Origin: Opitutia bacterium
Lineage (GTDB): Bacteria; Verrucomicrobiota; Verrucomicrobiia; Opitutales; UBA953
NCBI GenBank assembly: GCA_947470855.1
Contig: CANIUQ010000003.1
Span: 38,888 to 102,887, forward strand
Length of the DNA stretch: 64,000 nucleotides
Reading direction: 5' to 3'
In this document: one piece after another, positions 9,973 through 20,207 of the stretch
Position numbering within the stretch: position 1 is the stretch's first letter
Layout: the number at the start of each line of letters is the position of its first letter
Notes under the pieces: model-generated
What the model was told of the DNA's origin: nothing
The model's input: the letters and a program-made list of their open reading frames with translations, nothing else
Databases searched by the model: none
Program-made: the position numbers and the translations under genes

Positions 9973-11048
9973 GTTACCGTCTTTATATTCCAGGACCTCT
10001 GACTGTTTCAGAGTCTATCATCAAAGCCATGGGCAAGCCCATGATTGGACACCGTTCCAAAGACTTCGTGGCTCTCTATGAAGACATGCAACCTCGTCTG
10101 AAGAAAATGTTCTTCACCCAGGATCCAGTCTATCTCGGCACTAGCTCGGCATGGGGAGTCATGGAGGGTGCCCTCCGCAATGTTTGTCGCAAGGGTGTGC
10201 TTAATTGCATGAATGGCGCTTTTTCTGATAAATGGAATGATGTAGCCAAGCGTTGTGGAAAGTACGCCGAAGCCCTCTCTTTTGAATGGGGGAAGCCCGT
10301 TGACCCTGAAGCAGTACGTAAAGCCTTAGCGACGGGCAAATTTGACTGCATCACATTCATTCACTCCGAAACATCCACAGGAACCCTTTCTCCCATTGCT
10401 GACATTATGGCCGTGGTACGAGAGTTCCCTGACGTTATCTCCATTGCCGACTCGGTCAGTTCATTCTCCACTTTGCCGATTCATAAAGATGAACTCGGGA
10501 TTGATATTTTACTTACTGGTTCGCAAAAGGCCTTAGCTCTTCCTCCTGGACTGGCTATTTTTGCGGTCAGCGAGAGAGCCCGCGAGCGCGCCAAGCAAAG
10601 TCCCGATCGCGGTTACTATTTTGATCTGATTGAATTCCATGATAACCACAGCAAGGGCATGACACCTTCCACCCCTTGTATCTCCCTTCTCTTTGGATTG
10701 CAGCAGCGACTCATCGAAGTCGAAGCCGAGGGCTTAGAAAATCGCTACGAGCGCCATCGTCGACTCAATGAACGCATCCGTGAATGGGGTTTTGCCAAAG
10801 GCTTTACCTTACTTCCTGAAATCAAGTACGCCACTCGCGGTCTCAATTGTTTCAAAAACGATCGCAATGTCGACCTCGAGCGTCTCAATAAGACCCTAAA
10901 ATCACGCCATAAATTGGTCATCGATGGTGGTTACGGAAAACTTAAAGGTAAGACATTCCGTATCTCTAATATGGGCGATGAAACGGAAGCCACCATTGCA
11001 ACGCTCATTGCGGCCTTGGATGATGCTTTCGCAGAGCAAGGAATGTAA
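9969..11048 (+). CDS. Class V aminotransferase (alanine-glyoxylate/serine-pyruvate aminotransferase family)
   Basis: [67 protein letters not shown] (PLP-Lys region). Confidence 0.9.
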   Translation: MSYRLYIPGPLTVSESIIKAMGKPMIGHRSKDFVALYEDMQPRLKKMFFTQDPVYLGTSSAWGVMEGALRNVCRKGVLNCMNGAFSDKWNDVAKRCGKYAEALSFEWGKPVDPEAVRKALATGKFDCITFIHSETSTGTLSPIADIMAVVREFPDVISIADSVSSFSTLPIHKDELGIDILLTGSQKALALPPGLAIFAVSERARERAKQSPDRGYYFDLIEFHDNHSKGMTPSTPCISLLFGLQQRLIEVEAEGLENRYERHRRLNERIREWGFAKGFTLLPEIKYATRGLNCFKNDRNVDLERLNKTLKSRHKLVIDGGYGKLKGKTFRISNMGDETEATIATLIAALDDAFAEQGM

Positions 11049-11080
11049 CCGACTCTTGACCCTCGGTTATCATCCCACGC

Positions 11081-13798
11081 ATGCCTAAGAAATCGACCAA
11101 AACCCCCTCCGTCGAACCCGCCATCGCTGGTTCCAAGACTCTTGTCATTGCCGAGAAACCCTCGGTTGCTGCGGATCTTGCCAAAGTTCTTAAAGTACCC
11201 AAACGGGATGATTTTTTTGAAAATGACGAATGGGTCATCAGTTCAGCGGTCGGCCATTTAGTGAGACTCAAAGACCCGCAAGATTTAGATGAGAAATATA
11301 AACGGTGGTCCTTAAAAGATCTGCCCATTTTACCTGAGAAGTTCAACGGTAGCGTCTCCAGTGATATCTTAAAAATTATTACGGGTGATCGCCAAGATGG
11401 TTCCCGCTATAAACTCTTAAAAAAGCTAATTCAACGCCCAGATGTTGGCGCGATTGTCAATGCCTGCGATGCAGGACGTGAAGGTGAATTAATTCTTCAT
11501 CAAATTTATGTTTTAGCAGGACGGCAGTTACCAATTAAACGTCTTTGGCTTACCAGTATGACAGCCGAGGCGATCAAAGACAGCTTCGCCCACTTACTCA
11601 ACGCCGAAGCCAAGGCGGGACTTCTCGATTCAGCGGTGGGACGAGCTCAAGCCGACTGGCTAGTAGGCATGAATGCCAGTCGTTTTTCCACCATTCGCAT
11701 TGGCGGCGGTCGTCGTAATGAATCCTACTCAGTTGGACGCGTACAAACGCCAACGCTGATGTTAATTGTGCAACGTGAATTAGAAATTCGCGCCTTTCAG
11801 CCCAAAACATTTTGGAAAATTGAAGCAACTTTTCAGGTTAAAGCCGGACAGTATAAAGGTGTAGCCCAGGTTCCAGGAATCACCGATCGCAAAGAAGCCG
11901 AACGCTTTTTTGATGAGGCCCAAGCCAAAAAACTTGCCGAAGAATCTCAGTCCATCGGGGTTGGTACAGTTGCCGATGAGCGTAAACCCAAGAAGGAAAG
12001 TGCTCCTCGTCTTTTTGACCTAACCAGTTTACAACGAGAAGCCAACCGTCGTTTCGGGTTATCGGCCAAATCCACTTTAGGTGCTGCGCAAGCTCTTTAC
12101 GAAAAGTTTAAGGCGGTCACCTATCCACGTACGGATTCACAATATTTACCCGAGGATTATGTATCGAACGCACAAAATGTTTTATCCTCGCTGTCTGATG
12201 GACACACTGCGGGAACTCATGCACGCGAAGTTCTCTCCCAAGGTTGGGTGAAATCGGCTGGTAAACGGGTTTTTGATAACAAAAAAGTAAGCGATCACTT
12301 CGCGATTGTACCGACTGGGACGATTCCAGTTGAGATGAGTGAAGTGGAAAGAAAGATTTTTGACCTGATTGTACGTCGTTTTATTGGGGTCTTCTTCCCG
12401 ATGGCAGAATTCGAGGAAACCGTGCGGACCACAGCCGTCGGTCAACATACTTTTCGCACCACAGGTAAAGTCCTGGTGGTCGCAGGTTGGCGTGCGGTCT
12501 GGGGTCAAGAAGCCGACGCCGAGGAAGAAAAGGAAGGTTCAACTAACCTTCCCGCCCTCCAGTCTACTGATGGCACCCCACCCCAAGCGAAACTAGAAGT
12601 AGTCGAAACGAAACAAGATGCGACCAAACCTCCCGCTCGCTATAATGAAGCTTCTCTTCTTGGTGCGATGGAAAATGCGGGTAAGTTAGTGGATGACGAA
12701 GCATTGGCTGAGGCGATGAAAGAGCGCGGATTAGGGACCCCTGCAACGCGTGCTCAAACCATCGAAGGTTTACTCAATAATCAGTATATCGAACGCCAAG
12801 GCAAAGAACTCGTTCCTCTAGCGAAAGCTTTTCAACTTCATCAGTTCATTCATGCCAAAGGCTTAGCCTTTATTTCTGAACCACAGCTCACAGGCGAGTG
12901 GGAGTATCAGCTAAAACAAATCGAGCACGGTGACCTATCAGTCAAAAAGTTCATCCAAGATATTAAGGATCAAGTTCATATTATGGTGGAAAAAGGGAGT
13001 GCTGAAATTCCTCCCACCGTGGTTCAGCCTGAAATTCTTTCCCCCACTGACCACAAGCCACTACTGACTAACGGAGAAAGTTTTTTTTCGCAGGATCGCT
13101 CAGCGGATGGCAAAAAACCCATGCTGATTGTCTACGCTGGCATTAATGGACATACCGTTACTCCCGCTGAATTAGCTGAACTGATCGCCAAACGTCGCAT
13201 CGGACCATTTCACGATTTCAAATCCATGAAGTCTGGTAAAAACTTCACCGGCTTCATTGATTTAGTCGATGAAGATTCCATCGTGTCATGGAAAGATAAA
13301 CCAGCAACGACATCGGATGAGGGTGAAGCTAAGCCTAAGCGCAAAACCAAGCCAAAGCCTCCTTCTGGACGACTGAAGGCTATCTTACACCTTCCGCCGC
13401 GTGAAGGTGTAGACGGTAATCCCGATGCCTTCGACGCCGATTGGCCAGTCTTAGGCCTCTGCCCTATTTCTGGCTTACCCGTCCAACAAACACCTTCGGC
13501 CGGATACCGCGTCTGCCCCCAGAAAGCATTGGCTGCAGGAGCAAAGAAGACTTTTAGCCTTAATGCCGAGATGCTCAAAGCATCGATTACCCCCGAGGAT
13601 GTGAAGAGTTTATTGAATCAAGGTAAGACACCTCTGAAAAAGTTTATCTCTAGACGCACTAACCGTGGCTTTGAAGCCTTTCTCGTTGCTGACAAATCTA
13701 AGGGATGGTGGTTTGAGTTTCCTCCGCGTAAACCTAAAGCAGGAAAGAAGGCCGCAGTCGACTCCGACGCAAAGTCCAGCGACGGCAATCCCTTCTAA
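11081..13798 (+). CDS. topB: DNA topoisomerase III (type IA)
   Basis: KTLVIAEKPSVAADLAKVL; NACDAGREGELI; SVGRVQTPTL; KAVTYPRTDSQYLPED. Confidence 0.96.
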   Translation: MPKKSTKTPSVEPAIAGSKTLVIAEKPSVAADLAKVLKVPKRDDFFENDEWVISSAVGHLVRLKDPQDLDEKYKRWSLKDLPILPEKFNGSVSSDILKIITGDRQDGSRYKLLKKLIQRPDVGAIVNACDAGREGELILHQIYVLAGRQLPIKRLWLTSMTAEAIKDSFAHLLNAEAKAGLLDSAVGRAQADWLVGMNASRFSTIRIGGGRRNESYSVGRVQTPTLMLIVQRELEIRAFQPKTFWKIEATFQVKAGQYKGVAQVPGITDRKEAERFFDEAQAKKLAEESQSIGVGTVADERKPKKESAPRLFDLTSLQREANRRFGLSAKSTLGAAQALYEKFKAVTYPRTDSQYLPEDYVSNAQNVLSSLSDGHTAGTHAREVLSQGWVKSAGKRVFDNKKVSDHFAIVPTGTIPVEMSEVERKIFDLIVRRFIGVFFPMAEFEETVRTTAVGQHTFRTTGKVLVVAGWRAVWGQEADAEEEKEGSTNLPALQSTDGTPPQAKLEVVETKQDATKPPARYNEASLLGAMENAGKLVDDEALAEAMKERGLGTPATRAQTIEGLLNNQYIERQGKELVPLAKAFQLHQFIHAKGLAFISEPQLTGEWEYQLKQIEHGDLSVKKFIQDIKDQVHIMVEKGSAEIPPTVVQPEILSPTDHKPLLTNGESFFSQDRSADGKKPMLIVYAGINGHTVTPAELAELIAKRRIGPFHDFKSMKSGKNFTGFIDLVDEDSIVSWKDKPATTSDEGEAKPKRKTKPKPPSGRLKAILHLPPREGVDGNPDAFDADWPVLGLCPISGLPVQQTPSAGYRVCPQKALAAGAKKTFSLNAEMLKASITPEDVKSLLNQGKTPLKKFISRRTNRGFEAFLVADKSKGWWFEFPPRKPKAGKKAAVDSDAKSSDGNPF

Positions 13799-14571
13799 AT
13801 TTTTTTCTCCCACTTTTGCCGAGGAATACGCTGTAAAAAAGGCACGTTAAGTTCCTCCTCAAAATAGCGTAAATGATTAAGATCATCGGGGCTACCATCC
13901 TCCATCGGAAGTAATTTTTCAATATACTGCTTTCGATACCAGAGGTAGGCCTCAACTTTTTTTCCACCCTCCCAATAAGATTTAGCGCAAAGGAAGTAAG
14001 CAAACCACGGGGCACCTCTCGACTCAGCTGCACGTCGATAATACTCTGCAGCCAACAGAGAATCTTTGAGTTTAATTTCAGAAAGTTGGCCTGCGGAAAT
14101 TAAGAGGCTGGGACTGCCACCAGTGTATTTCACGCCCTCTTCAAAAACCGTTAATCCGTGGCGGGCATATTTCTTAAAAATTTCATCTTGGATTTCCCGA
14201 GTAACTTTATTGTAGCCACCGCGACGACGAATTTCCCAATGTGCCATGTCATAGCCAATCACGCAGCCCGTGTTCTCCCAAAAATAACGTGAACGTGGTT
14301 CCAGTGCACAAGCCGTTCGCATTAAGGCCTCGCAAGCAGCACGATCCTTTTTTTCCCAGTAAACATAGCTACGAATCCACGTGCCATCAGCGATAATGTT
14401 ACGCAGTCCACCGAGAATACCTAAAAGTACGCCCTGCCCTAAGGATGGCTCGATTTCTTTACGACCAATTTCAGGAACGGAAGGTCGAATCTTTTGCCAG
14501 GAGGATTCGGAATACACTCCCGCGCCCAAAAGTAGCGTGCCTGCTAATAGCCATGTTGCACGATGCCACAT
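13795..14571 (-). CDS. Membrane-anchored protein of unknown function, possibly TPR-like
   Basis: N-terminal hydrophobic segment WLLAGTLLLGAGVYS; helical repeat-like body. Directly downstream of the ABC-2 permease gene. Confidence 0.7.
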   Translation of the reverse strand: MWHRATWLLAGTLLLGAGVYSESSWQKIRPSVPEIGRKEIEPSLGQGVLLGILGGLRNIIADGTWIRSYVYWEKKDRAACEALMRTACALEPRSRYFWENTGCVIGYDMAHWEIRRRGGYNKVTREIQDEIFKKYARHGLTVFEEGVKYTGGSPSLLISAGQLSEIKLKDSLLAAEYYRRAAESRGAPWFAYFLCAKSYWEGGKKVEAYLWYRKQYIEKLLPMEDGSPDDLNHLRYFEEELNVPFLQRIPRQKWEKKI

Positions 14572-14573
14572 CG

Positions 14574-15422
14574 TTAGATTTCGCGACGCTGAAAGGTCAA
14601 ACTCGCGAGAAACAGATAAGCGATGAGATAGAATCCGCCTGAAAGAATAGCTGCGGACACCGCCCCCGTCGCTACGGCACTCGGATCGAGTGCTAAGGCA
14701 TCACCGATATTGAATTGTTGGAGATTAGGTAAGAGACGACTAGCCAACCAGAGTAAAGCATGACTGAAAGGGTTTAATTCAGCAGGCTTAAAAAGGGCCT
14801 CTTGGGCAAGCCACTGTAATTGACCAGCCACAATCGTCATGGCACCGACAACAACCGCAAAAAGAAATGTGCGAGCAATGGTAGAAATAAGAAGAACCAT
14901 TGAGGTGACAACGCCCAGTCGGAACCACTGTAAAAGTGCGTGAGAGAAAACCCCTTCGAGACTAAACTGCGGAGCAACTTTTGCCGTTTGCTCAGCCAGA
15001 ATAACCAGCTCCTGCCAACGACCCCAAAGCATCACTCCCAGAAGGGTAGAAAGGACGAAGACAAAGAGTCCTAAGACAATCCAAATACCCGCAAACTTTC
15101 CTAGCAGAAACTCGGTCCGACTTACGGGCTTCGCGAGAAGAGTTAGAGCTGTGCGATTATCTATTTCAGCAAAAAGTAGCTGAGCCGTCATGACTAGGGC
15201 TAAAATGGATCCAAAGAAAAAGAGTCCGCCAAATCCAAAATCGGCAATGAATTTTAATTCTCCATGTCCAAAATCGAGAAAACGAAAAGCGAATGAGGAC
15301 AAAACCATCGCGGCACCGAGCACGATGAGGAAAGCGAAGAACCGTTGACGCACCGCCTCCAAGAAAGTCAATCGGGCCAACCAAAAGATTCGTAAGAGAG
15401 AGGGTTTCATTGATTTAAGCAT
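14574..15422 (-). CDS. ABC-2 type transporter permease
   Basis: IFWLARLTFLEAVRQRFFAFLIVLGAAMVL; several TM segments; overlaps the ATPase gene by 8 nt. Confidence 0.88.
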   Translation of the reverse strand: MLKSMKPSLLRIFWLARLTFLEAVRQRFFAFLIVLGAAMVLSSFAFRFLDFGHGELKFIADFGFGGLFFFGSILALVMTAQLLFAEIDNRTALTLLAKPVSRTEFLLGKFAGIWIVLGLFVFVLSTLLGVMLWGRWQELVILAEQTAKVAPQFSLEGVFSHALLQWFRLGVVTSMVLLISTIARTFLFAVVVGAMTIVAGQLQWLAQEALFKPAELNPFSHALLWLASRLLPNLQQFNIGDALALDPSAVATGAVSAAILSGGFYLIAYLFLASLTFQRREI

Positions 15423-16272
15423 CGCGACTGCCAGTGACTAATTCGCGGAAGAGATCTTCCAGAGAACGTCGAGGGTGAGTAATAGAAGTTACGTGAGCAC
15501 CCTGTGCTTGCAATGCCGCTTCAGCCGCAGCCTGGGCCGCAGGCGTGAGATGCTCGACGGTAATGACATGCTTATCGCGACGTGCGAGCACTTCATCAAC
15601 CCGTCCTTCAAGGACGAGACGACCTCGATCCATAATCGCGATACGGTCACAAACTTGTTCAACCTGGCCCAAGAGATGTGAGCAAAGCACCACCGTCTTT
15701 CCTTTATCTCGCATGGAGTGAATCATTTTGCCGATGGCAGCTGAACCAACGGGGTCGACTCCAGCCGTTGGTTCATCGAGAATAACCAATTCGGGATCAT
15801 GGACAATCGCTTGCGCAAAACCAATGCGCTGCAACATACCCTTGGAGTAGGTAGCAATTGTCCGATTCCCCGCTTCGGACATAGACGCGAGAGCGAGGGC
15901 TTCTTCGACAGCCGAATCGAGTTGAGACGGAGCAACACCACTGAGTCTCGCACAATAGCGGACTAATTCACGACCCGTTAGAAATTTATGGAAGTAAGGA
16001 GCTTCGGGTAAAAATCCGGTGCGCTGTCGAGCAGAACTCGTCGCAGAAGGATAACCTAGAATAGAGATTTTCCCTGAAGTAGGTGCAACTAAGCCAAGAA
16101 TAATTTTTAGCGTCGTACTTTTCCCACAACCATTAGGACCTAATAATCCAAAGACCTGGCCACGGGGAATTTCCAGGCAAAGATTATCAACGGCACGAAG
16201 TTTAAGTCCGCGTATTCCAACACGAAAATCTTTAGTCAACCCTTGGACCGAAATCGCCGAATTCGCACTCAT
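15415..16272 (-). CDS. ABC transporter ATP-binding protein
   Basis: Walker A GPNGCGKSTT, signature TYSKGMLQRIGFAQA, Walker B LVILDEPTAGVDP. Confidence 0.96.
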   Translation of the reverse strand: MSANSAISVQGLTKDFRVGIRGLKLRAVDNLCLEIPRGQVFGLLGPNGCGKSTTLKIILGLVAPTSGKISILGYPSATSSARQRTGFLPEAPYFHKFLTGRELVRYCARLSGVAPSQLDSAVEEALALASMSEAGNRTIATYSKGMLQRIGFAQAIVHDPELVILDEPTAGVDPVGSAAIGKMIHSMRDKGKTVVLCSHLLGQVEQVCDRIAIMDRGRLVLEGRVDEVLARRDKHVITVEHLTPAAQAAAEAALQAQGAHVTSITHPRRSLEDLFRELVTGSRDA

Positions 16273-16550
16273 CGTTTAATGGTAAATTGATTCGTCGTAC
16301 GAACGCCAGAAAAGTTACGCATATCTACCTGCCGAATATGGCCATCGAGGGTAGTTAAAATACTGGCCGTGAAGGCCTCAATTTCGTTTTCCGCCCCTTC
16401 GACATGAAGGTAAACACGCCCATCAGCCAAATTTTGGACAAAGCCGGTAACATCGTATCCACGTGCGATACCTAAAACTTGGGCGCGAAAACCGACCCCC
16501 TGAACATGGCCTGTATACCAAACTTCGCGATGGGAGACATGGGTTGACAT
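16269..16550 (-). CDS. acyP: Acylphosphatase
   Basis: REVWYTGHVQGVGFRAQVLGIARGYDVTGFVQNLADGRVYLHVEG. The longer ORF runs to 16589. Confidence 0.93.
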   Translation of the reverse strand: MSTHVSHREVWYTGHVQGVGFRAQVLGIARGYDVTGFVQNLADGRVYLHVEGAENEIEAFTASILTTLDGHIRQVDMRNFSGVRTTNQFTIKR

Positions 16551-16607
16551 TTTTACGGTTTCCCCGATGTTTGGTAGGGTTTCATCCACCGCAATCCTTC
16601 TTTATCT

Positions 16608-16892
16608 ATGCATCTCCCTCTCGCCGTTCTCGATGCCCCCATTTTCTGGGCTATTATTGGTATTGGTATTTTGCTCTTCGGTGGATCCAAACTTCCCGAA
16701 CTTGCTCGTGGTTTAGGTAAGGCGAAGAAAGAATTTAAAAAGGCCTCGGAAGAGGTTGAGGATGAAGTTCGTAGTGCCGTGGAGGAAGACGAACGTCGCC
16801 AATCCCGCCTTCGTCGAATTGAAGAAGAAGAGCGTGCCAAGATTCGAGCTCGTATTGAGGAAGAAGAGCGCCTAAAAGGAAAACAAAACTAA
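16608..16892 (+). CDS. tatA: Sec-independent protein translocase TatA/E family
   Basis: PIFWAIIGIGILLFGGSKLPELARGLGKAKKEFKKASEEV. Confidence 0.93.
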   Translation: MHLPLAVLDAPIFWAIIGIGILLFGGSKLPELARGLGKAKKEFKKASEEVEDEVRSAVEEDERRQSRLRRIEEEERAKIRARIEEEERLKGKQN

Positions 16893-16899
16893 TACCTTA

Positions 16900-16924
16900 G
16901 GGGCCAAAAGGCCCCTTTTCTTTG
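16900..16924 (+). terminator. Rho-independent terminator after tatA
   Basis: GGGGCC-AAAA-GGCCCC followed by TTTTCTTT. Confidence 0.85.
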
Positions 16925-16927
16925 GCT

Positions 16928-17518
16928 ATGTTTACGGGATTGGTTCAGGCAACAGGTAAAGTTATCGCACTCGATAAAACACCTCAGGGTGGTGTACGAT
17001 TACAGATTGAATCTACCCTCTTTGAAAAGGTTTCTCCCGGCGCAAGTATCGCGGTCAATGGTTGCTGCCTCACTGTCACCGACCCCCTGCCCTCCCGTGC
17101 CACCTTCGATTTACTTGGTACAACTTTGTCGCTGACCAATCTAGGAAATCTAAAAATAGGTTCTCTGGTTAATCTTGAACCAAGCGTTCGTCCCACTGAC
17201 CCGATGGGAGGGCATTTTGTTACGGGTCATATCGATGCTTGTGGAACCATTCTTTTTTGGGGGCCTGACGGCGCCGATTGGAGATTAGACATTAAAGCAC
17301 CCCCTGCGATTACACGCTATCTTGTCACGAAAGGCTGTATCGCAGTCGACGGAATGTCTTTAACTGTTGCCGAGCTACTCCCTGAAGGGTTTCGGATTTG
17401 GATTATTCCTCACACCCTAGAAGTAACTAATCTCGCACAACGAATTTCGGGCGATAGGGTTAACTTAGAGGCTGATTTGTTGGCAAAATATACGGAAAAA
17501 CTTTTAGCAAAAAGCTAA
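16928..17518 (+). CDS. ribE: Riboflavin synthase alpha subunit
   Basis: MFTGLVQATGKV; SIAVNGCCLTVTD; FVTGHIDACGTI; CIAVDGMSLTVAEL (duplicated lumazine-binding domains). Confidence 0.96.
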   Translation: MFTGLVQATGKVIALDKTPQGGVRLQIESTLFEKVSPGASIAVNGCCLTVTDPLPSRATFDLLGTTLSLTNLGNLKIGSLVNLEPSVRPTDPMGGHFVTGHIDACGTILFWGPDGADWRLDIKAPPAITRYLVTKGCIAVDGMSLTVAELLPEGFRIWIIPHTLEVTNLAQRISGDRVNLEADLLAKYTEKLLAKS

Positions 17519-17520
17519 AG

Positions 17521-18183
17521 TCACGAAAGCTCATTGAGTTTTTGCTCCACTTCGCGAGCAATGGTCTCGTCATTTTGCCCACGGTCAACTGGAGGAAGCG
17601 GAACAAATGTCACTTCAACTTTTGAAAAAGGAAGCGGTAAACCAAATCGATCCCAACTTTTAAGGTAAATGGCTCGGTGAAAACGAATACCCAAAATCAA
17701 AATAGGGCTTGCCGTCAATTTGGCTAAAGAAACTAGGCCTAATTTACAGACGCGTCTTGGACCTTTGGGGCCATCGGGAGTAATTCCAGCATGGTGACCT
17801 TGGCGCACGGCTTTGGTCAGAGCGATAAGTGCCTCTGTACCACGACGACTTGAAGAGCCTCGCACGGCGTGAATTCCCATCAACTTAAAAAAGGCAACTA
17901 GCCAACCTCCATCGCGACTCGCACTGATCAGCGCAGCAATCGGACGCCCGAAAAATCGGTTACACACAAGTGAAGCAAGAAAAAGTCGATCATGCCATAA
18001 GGCGATAATGTACGGACCTTCACGATCATCGACTTTGGGCACTGAACACTGAACACGTAAAGTTGCTAGCCAAAGACGCAAAAACAACGCAAAGGGAAAA
18101 ACCCAAATCCAATGATACCAAGGTACAACTTGGGGTGTATCGTGTATCTCTGGTGAATCTGGCGCCACAATGCGATTAATCAA
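17521..18183 (-). CDS. Lysophospholipid acyltransferase family (DUF374)
   Basis: IIALWHDRLFLAS; ISASRDGGWLVAFFKLMGIHAVRGSSSRRGTEAL; GITPDGPKGPRRVCKLG. Confidence 0.88.
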   Translation of the reverse strand: MINRIVAPDSPEIHDTPQVVPWYHWIWVFPFALFLRLWLATLRVQCSVPKVDDREGPYIIALWHDRLFLASLVCNRFFGRPIAALISASRDGGWLVAFFKLMGIHAVRGSSSRRGTEALIALTKAVRQGHHAGITPDGPKGPRRVCKLGLVSLAKLTASPILILGIRFHRAIYLKSWDRFGLPLPFSKVEVTFVPLPPVDRGQNDETIAREVEQKLNELS

Positions 18184-18206
18184 TAATCTCGGATAAGTTC
18201 AAACAC

Positions 18207-18749
18207 TTATCCGAGGCCGAGAGCACGTCGAATGGCAGGGCGTTCGAGCAAAAAGAGCAACGGCGTCGCAAAAATTTCCGGTTGCGCCGACGACCATACC
18301 TCAAGTTCGCGCGGGGTTCGCCATAGAACCGAGTCTACCTCTGGTTTGTGAAGCCGACAGGTAAAATCACCCCGCAGAAGATAGACACGCACAAACTCAT
18401 TACCTAAGCGACGGTGTGCCGGAACATAATCAATCTCCAGCAATTGTTCATTCATGATCGTAATTCCCATCTCTTCCCGAAATTCACGCACAGCTGCCTT
18501 TAGGTATGTTTCGCCACTATCCAGATGCCCCGCACAAGAGGTGCTTATTAGACCAGGGCTTTTATCTTTGGCATAAGATCGCTTTTGCAAACAAAGTAGT
18601 CCATCGGACCGAAGCCAAAAAATATGTACAGCACGGTGCTTCAGTCCTTGTTGGTGTATCGCGTCGCGTGACAGGGAGCCGACCACGCAATCATGGTCGT
18701 CGACGATATCAAAAATTTCTTCCGGAGACTGGCCAATTTCGTCACGCAT
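18207..18749 (-). CDS. NUDIX hydrolase, IPP-isomerase-like
   Basis: FDIVDDHDCVVGSLSRDAIHQQGLKHRAVHIFWL; NUDIX box GHLDSGETYLKAAVREFREEMGI. TAATG overlap with the upstream gene. Confidence 0.9.
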   Translation of the reverse strand: MRDEIGQSPEEIFDIVDDHDCVVGSLSRDAIHQQGLKHRAVHIFWLRSDGLLCLQKRSYAKDKSPGLISTSCAGHLDSGETYLKAAVREFREEMGITIMNEQLLEIDYVPAHRRLGNEFVRVYLLRGDFTCRLHKPEVDSVLWRTPRELEVWSSAQPEIFATPLLFLLERPAIRRALGLG

Positions 18750-19474
18750 TATCGTCCCAAATCCATAATCGTATTCCAGCGTTTGGAAAGCTCGCGATCG
18801 TGTTTCTTCCATTCTGGATCCCAATCGGCGAGTTGATTCCAAAAGCGATCGGAGTGATCCATGTGTCGTCGATGCGCTAACTCGTGAAGAATCACATGGT
18901 CGTGAATCAAAGGAGGTAATAAGATTAAACGCCAATTGAGCGATAAAGTCCCTTGATGAGAGCAAGAACCCCAACGACTAGTCTGATCGCGAACACTAAC
19001 GGAACCAACCGTAACACCGACTTTTTGTGATAAACGAGCCACAGCTAAGGGCAAACCGGTATCCGCCAAACGTCTGGCCACTCGAATTGCCGCAGATTCT
19101 CGATTATCATCGGGCAACCCAAAAGTAACAACATCCTCCTCCGTCGCGAGATGCAATCTGGCACGCACACTCGAGGTAATCGAGATGGCGACCAAACGAT
19201 CATCCAGCGTAGCCCAGGGAAATTTAGTGAGATGTTTAACAATCGACGGTTGGACTGGACGAGCCTTTGCCACCACCTTCTCCAACCAAGGTAAATGATT
19301 ATTTAAAAAGGCAATGGCTGCAGCACGGCTGGTATCTGCTGGATAAGATAATTCAACTCGCGGACCAGGTTTAACGGATAATCGCACCCGACGCGAACGC
19401 TCTGAAATCTTAGGCCAAACCGATAAAGGTTTTCCTGCGACATGCAAAACAATCGGTGAATCGGGCGATGACAT
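18749..19474 (-). CDS. M48/YgjP-like metallopeptidase (DUF45)
   Basis: VRDQTSRWGSCSHQGTLSLNWRLILLPPLIHDHVILHELAHRRHMDHSDRFW. Confidence 0.92.
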   Translation of the reverse strand: MSSPDSPIVLHVAGKPLSVWPKISERSRRVRLSVKPGPRVELSYPADTSRAAAIAFLNNHLPWLEKVVAKARPVQPSIVKHLTKFPWATLDDRLVAISITSSVRARLHLATEEDVVTFGLPDDNRESAAIRVARRLADTGLPLAVARLSQKVGVTVGSVSVRDQTSRWGSCSHQGTLSLNWRLILLPPLIHDHVILHELAHRRHMDHSDRFWNQLADWDPEWKKHDRELSKRWNTIMDLGR

Positions 19475-20133
19475 TAGGATGAGGCATTAAGCCCCTCAGC
19501 GTTTTCCTTAACCCGAGAGGTAAATCGTCGCAAAGCAGAATCGGGGTCAATCCCTGCATCACGACAAGCAGCCACGAGCCTAAAAAGTTTTTCCCCTGCT
19601 TTTTGCTCATCGAGATCCTTTGCTTCACGAGCAATCGACTCTTTGTTTACGACCGACCCCACGGTTAATTGCTTTTTCTGAATCTGCTTCCATAACTCAC
19701 GCGCAACCAAAAGGGCATCGAGTGACTTGGGAAGTTGTTTAAAAAGTGTGGGAGCTGCTGCCCCTTTTTCTCGGGCTTTGATTTGTTCCCATTGCTGAAC
19801 AACCGCATCCGCCGAACCTAATTTTTGTCCAGTACCAAAAACATGAGGGTGGCGACGAACCATTTTTTCGTTCACCTCTTCAGCCACATCATCAAAAGTA
19901 AAATGACCTGCTTCGGCTGCCATTTGCGCATGGAGAGCCACATGAAAAAGTAAATCGCCGAGCTCCTCGCGCAGATTTGCCATATCCTTGCGGTCAATCG
20001 CCTCTAGAACTTCGGCAACTTCTTCGACGAGGCAGTCACAAATCGATTGATGATTTTGCGCACGATCCCATGGACAGCCATCGGGGGCACGCAAACGGGC
20101 CGTAGTTTCAAGGAGCTTTTGGATACCTGACAT
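19474..20133 (-). CDS. mazG: Nucleoside triphosphate pyrophosphohydrolase
   Basis: LRAPDGCPWDRAQNHQSICDCLVEEVAEVLEAI; LREELGDLLFHVALHAQMA; RRHPHVFG. Confidence 0.94.
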   Translation of the reverse strand: MSGIQKLLETTARLRAPDGCPWDRAQNHQSICDCLVEEVAEVLEAIDRKDMANLREELGDLLFHVALHAQMAAEAGHFTFDDVAEEVNEKMVRRHPHVFGTGQKLGSADAVVQQWEQIKAREKGAAAPTLFKQLPKSLDALLVARELWKQIQKKQLTVGSVVNKESIAREAKDLDEQKAGEKLFRLVAACRDAGIDPDSALRRFTSRVKENAEGLNASS

Positions 20134-20207
20134 AGGCACGATGGAGTGGCTTATCGAACGAGAGTCAAAACGATTGCCAGAACTCAATAGCTTGTTTCCG
20201 TAGGGGG

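Noticed and set aside
13210-13578. 122-aa minus-strand ORF
   Set aside because: Antisense to the topB C-terminal region; no recognisable domain.
16893-16927. FMN riboswitch before ribE
   Set aside because: The gap is only about 35 nt and is occupied by a simple terminator hairpin; no RFN element is possible.
18506-18880. 124-aa plus-strand ORF
   Set aside because: Antisense to the NUDIX and metallopeptidase genes, which have clear motifs.
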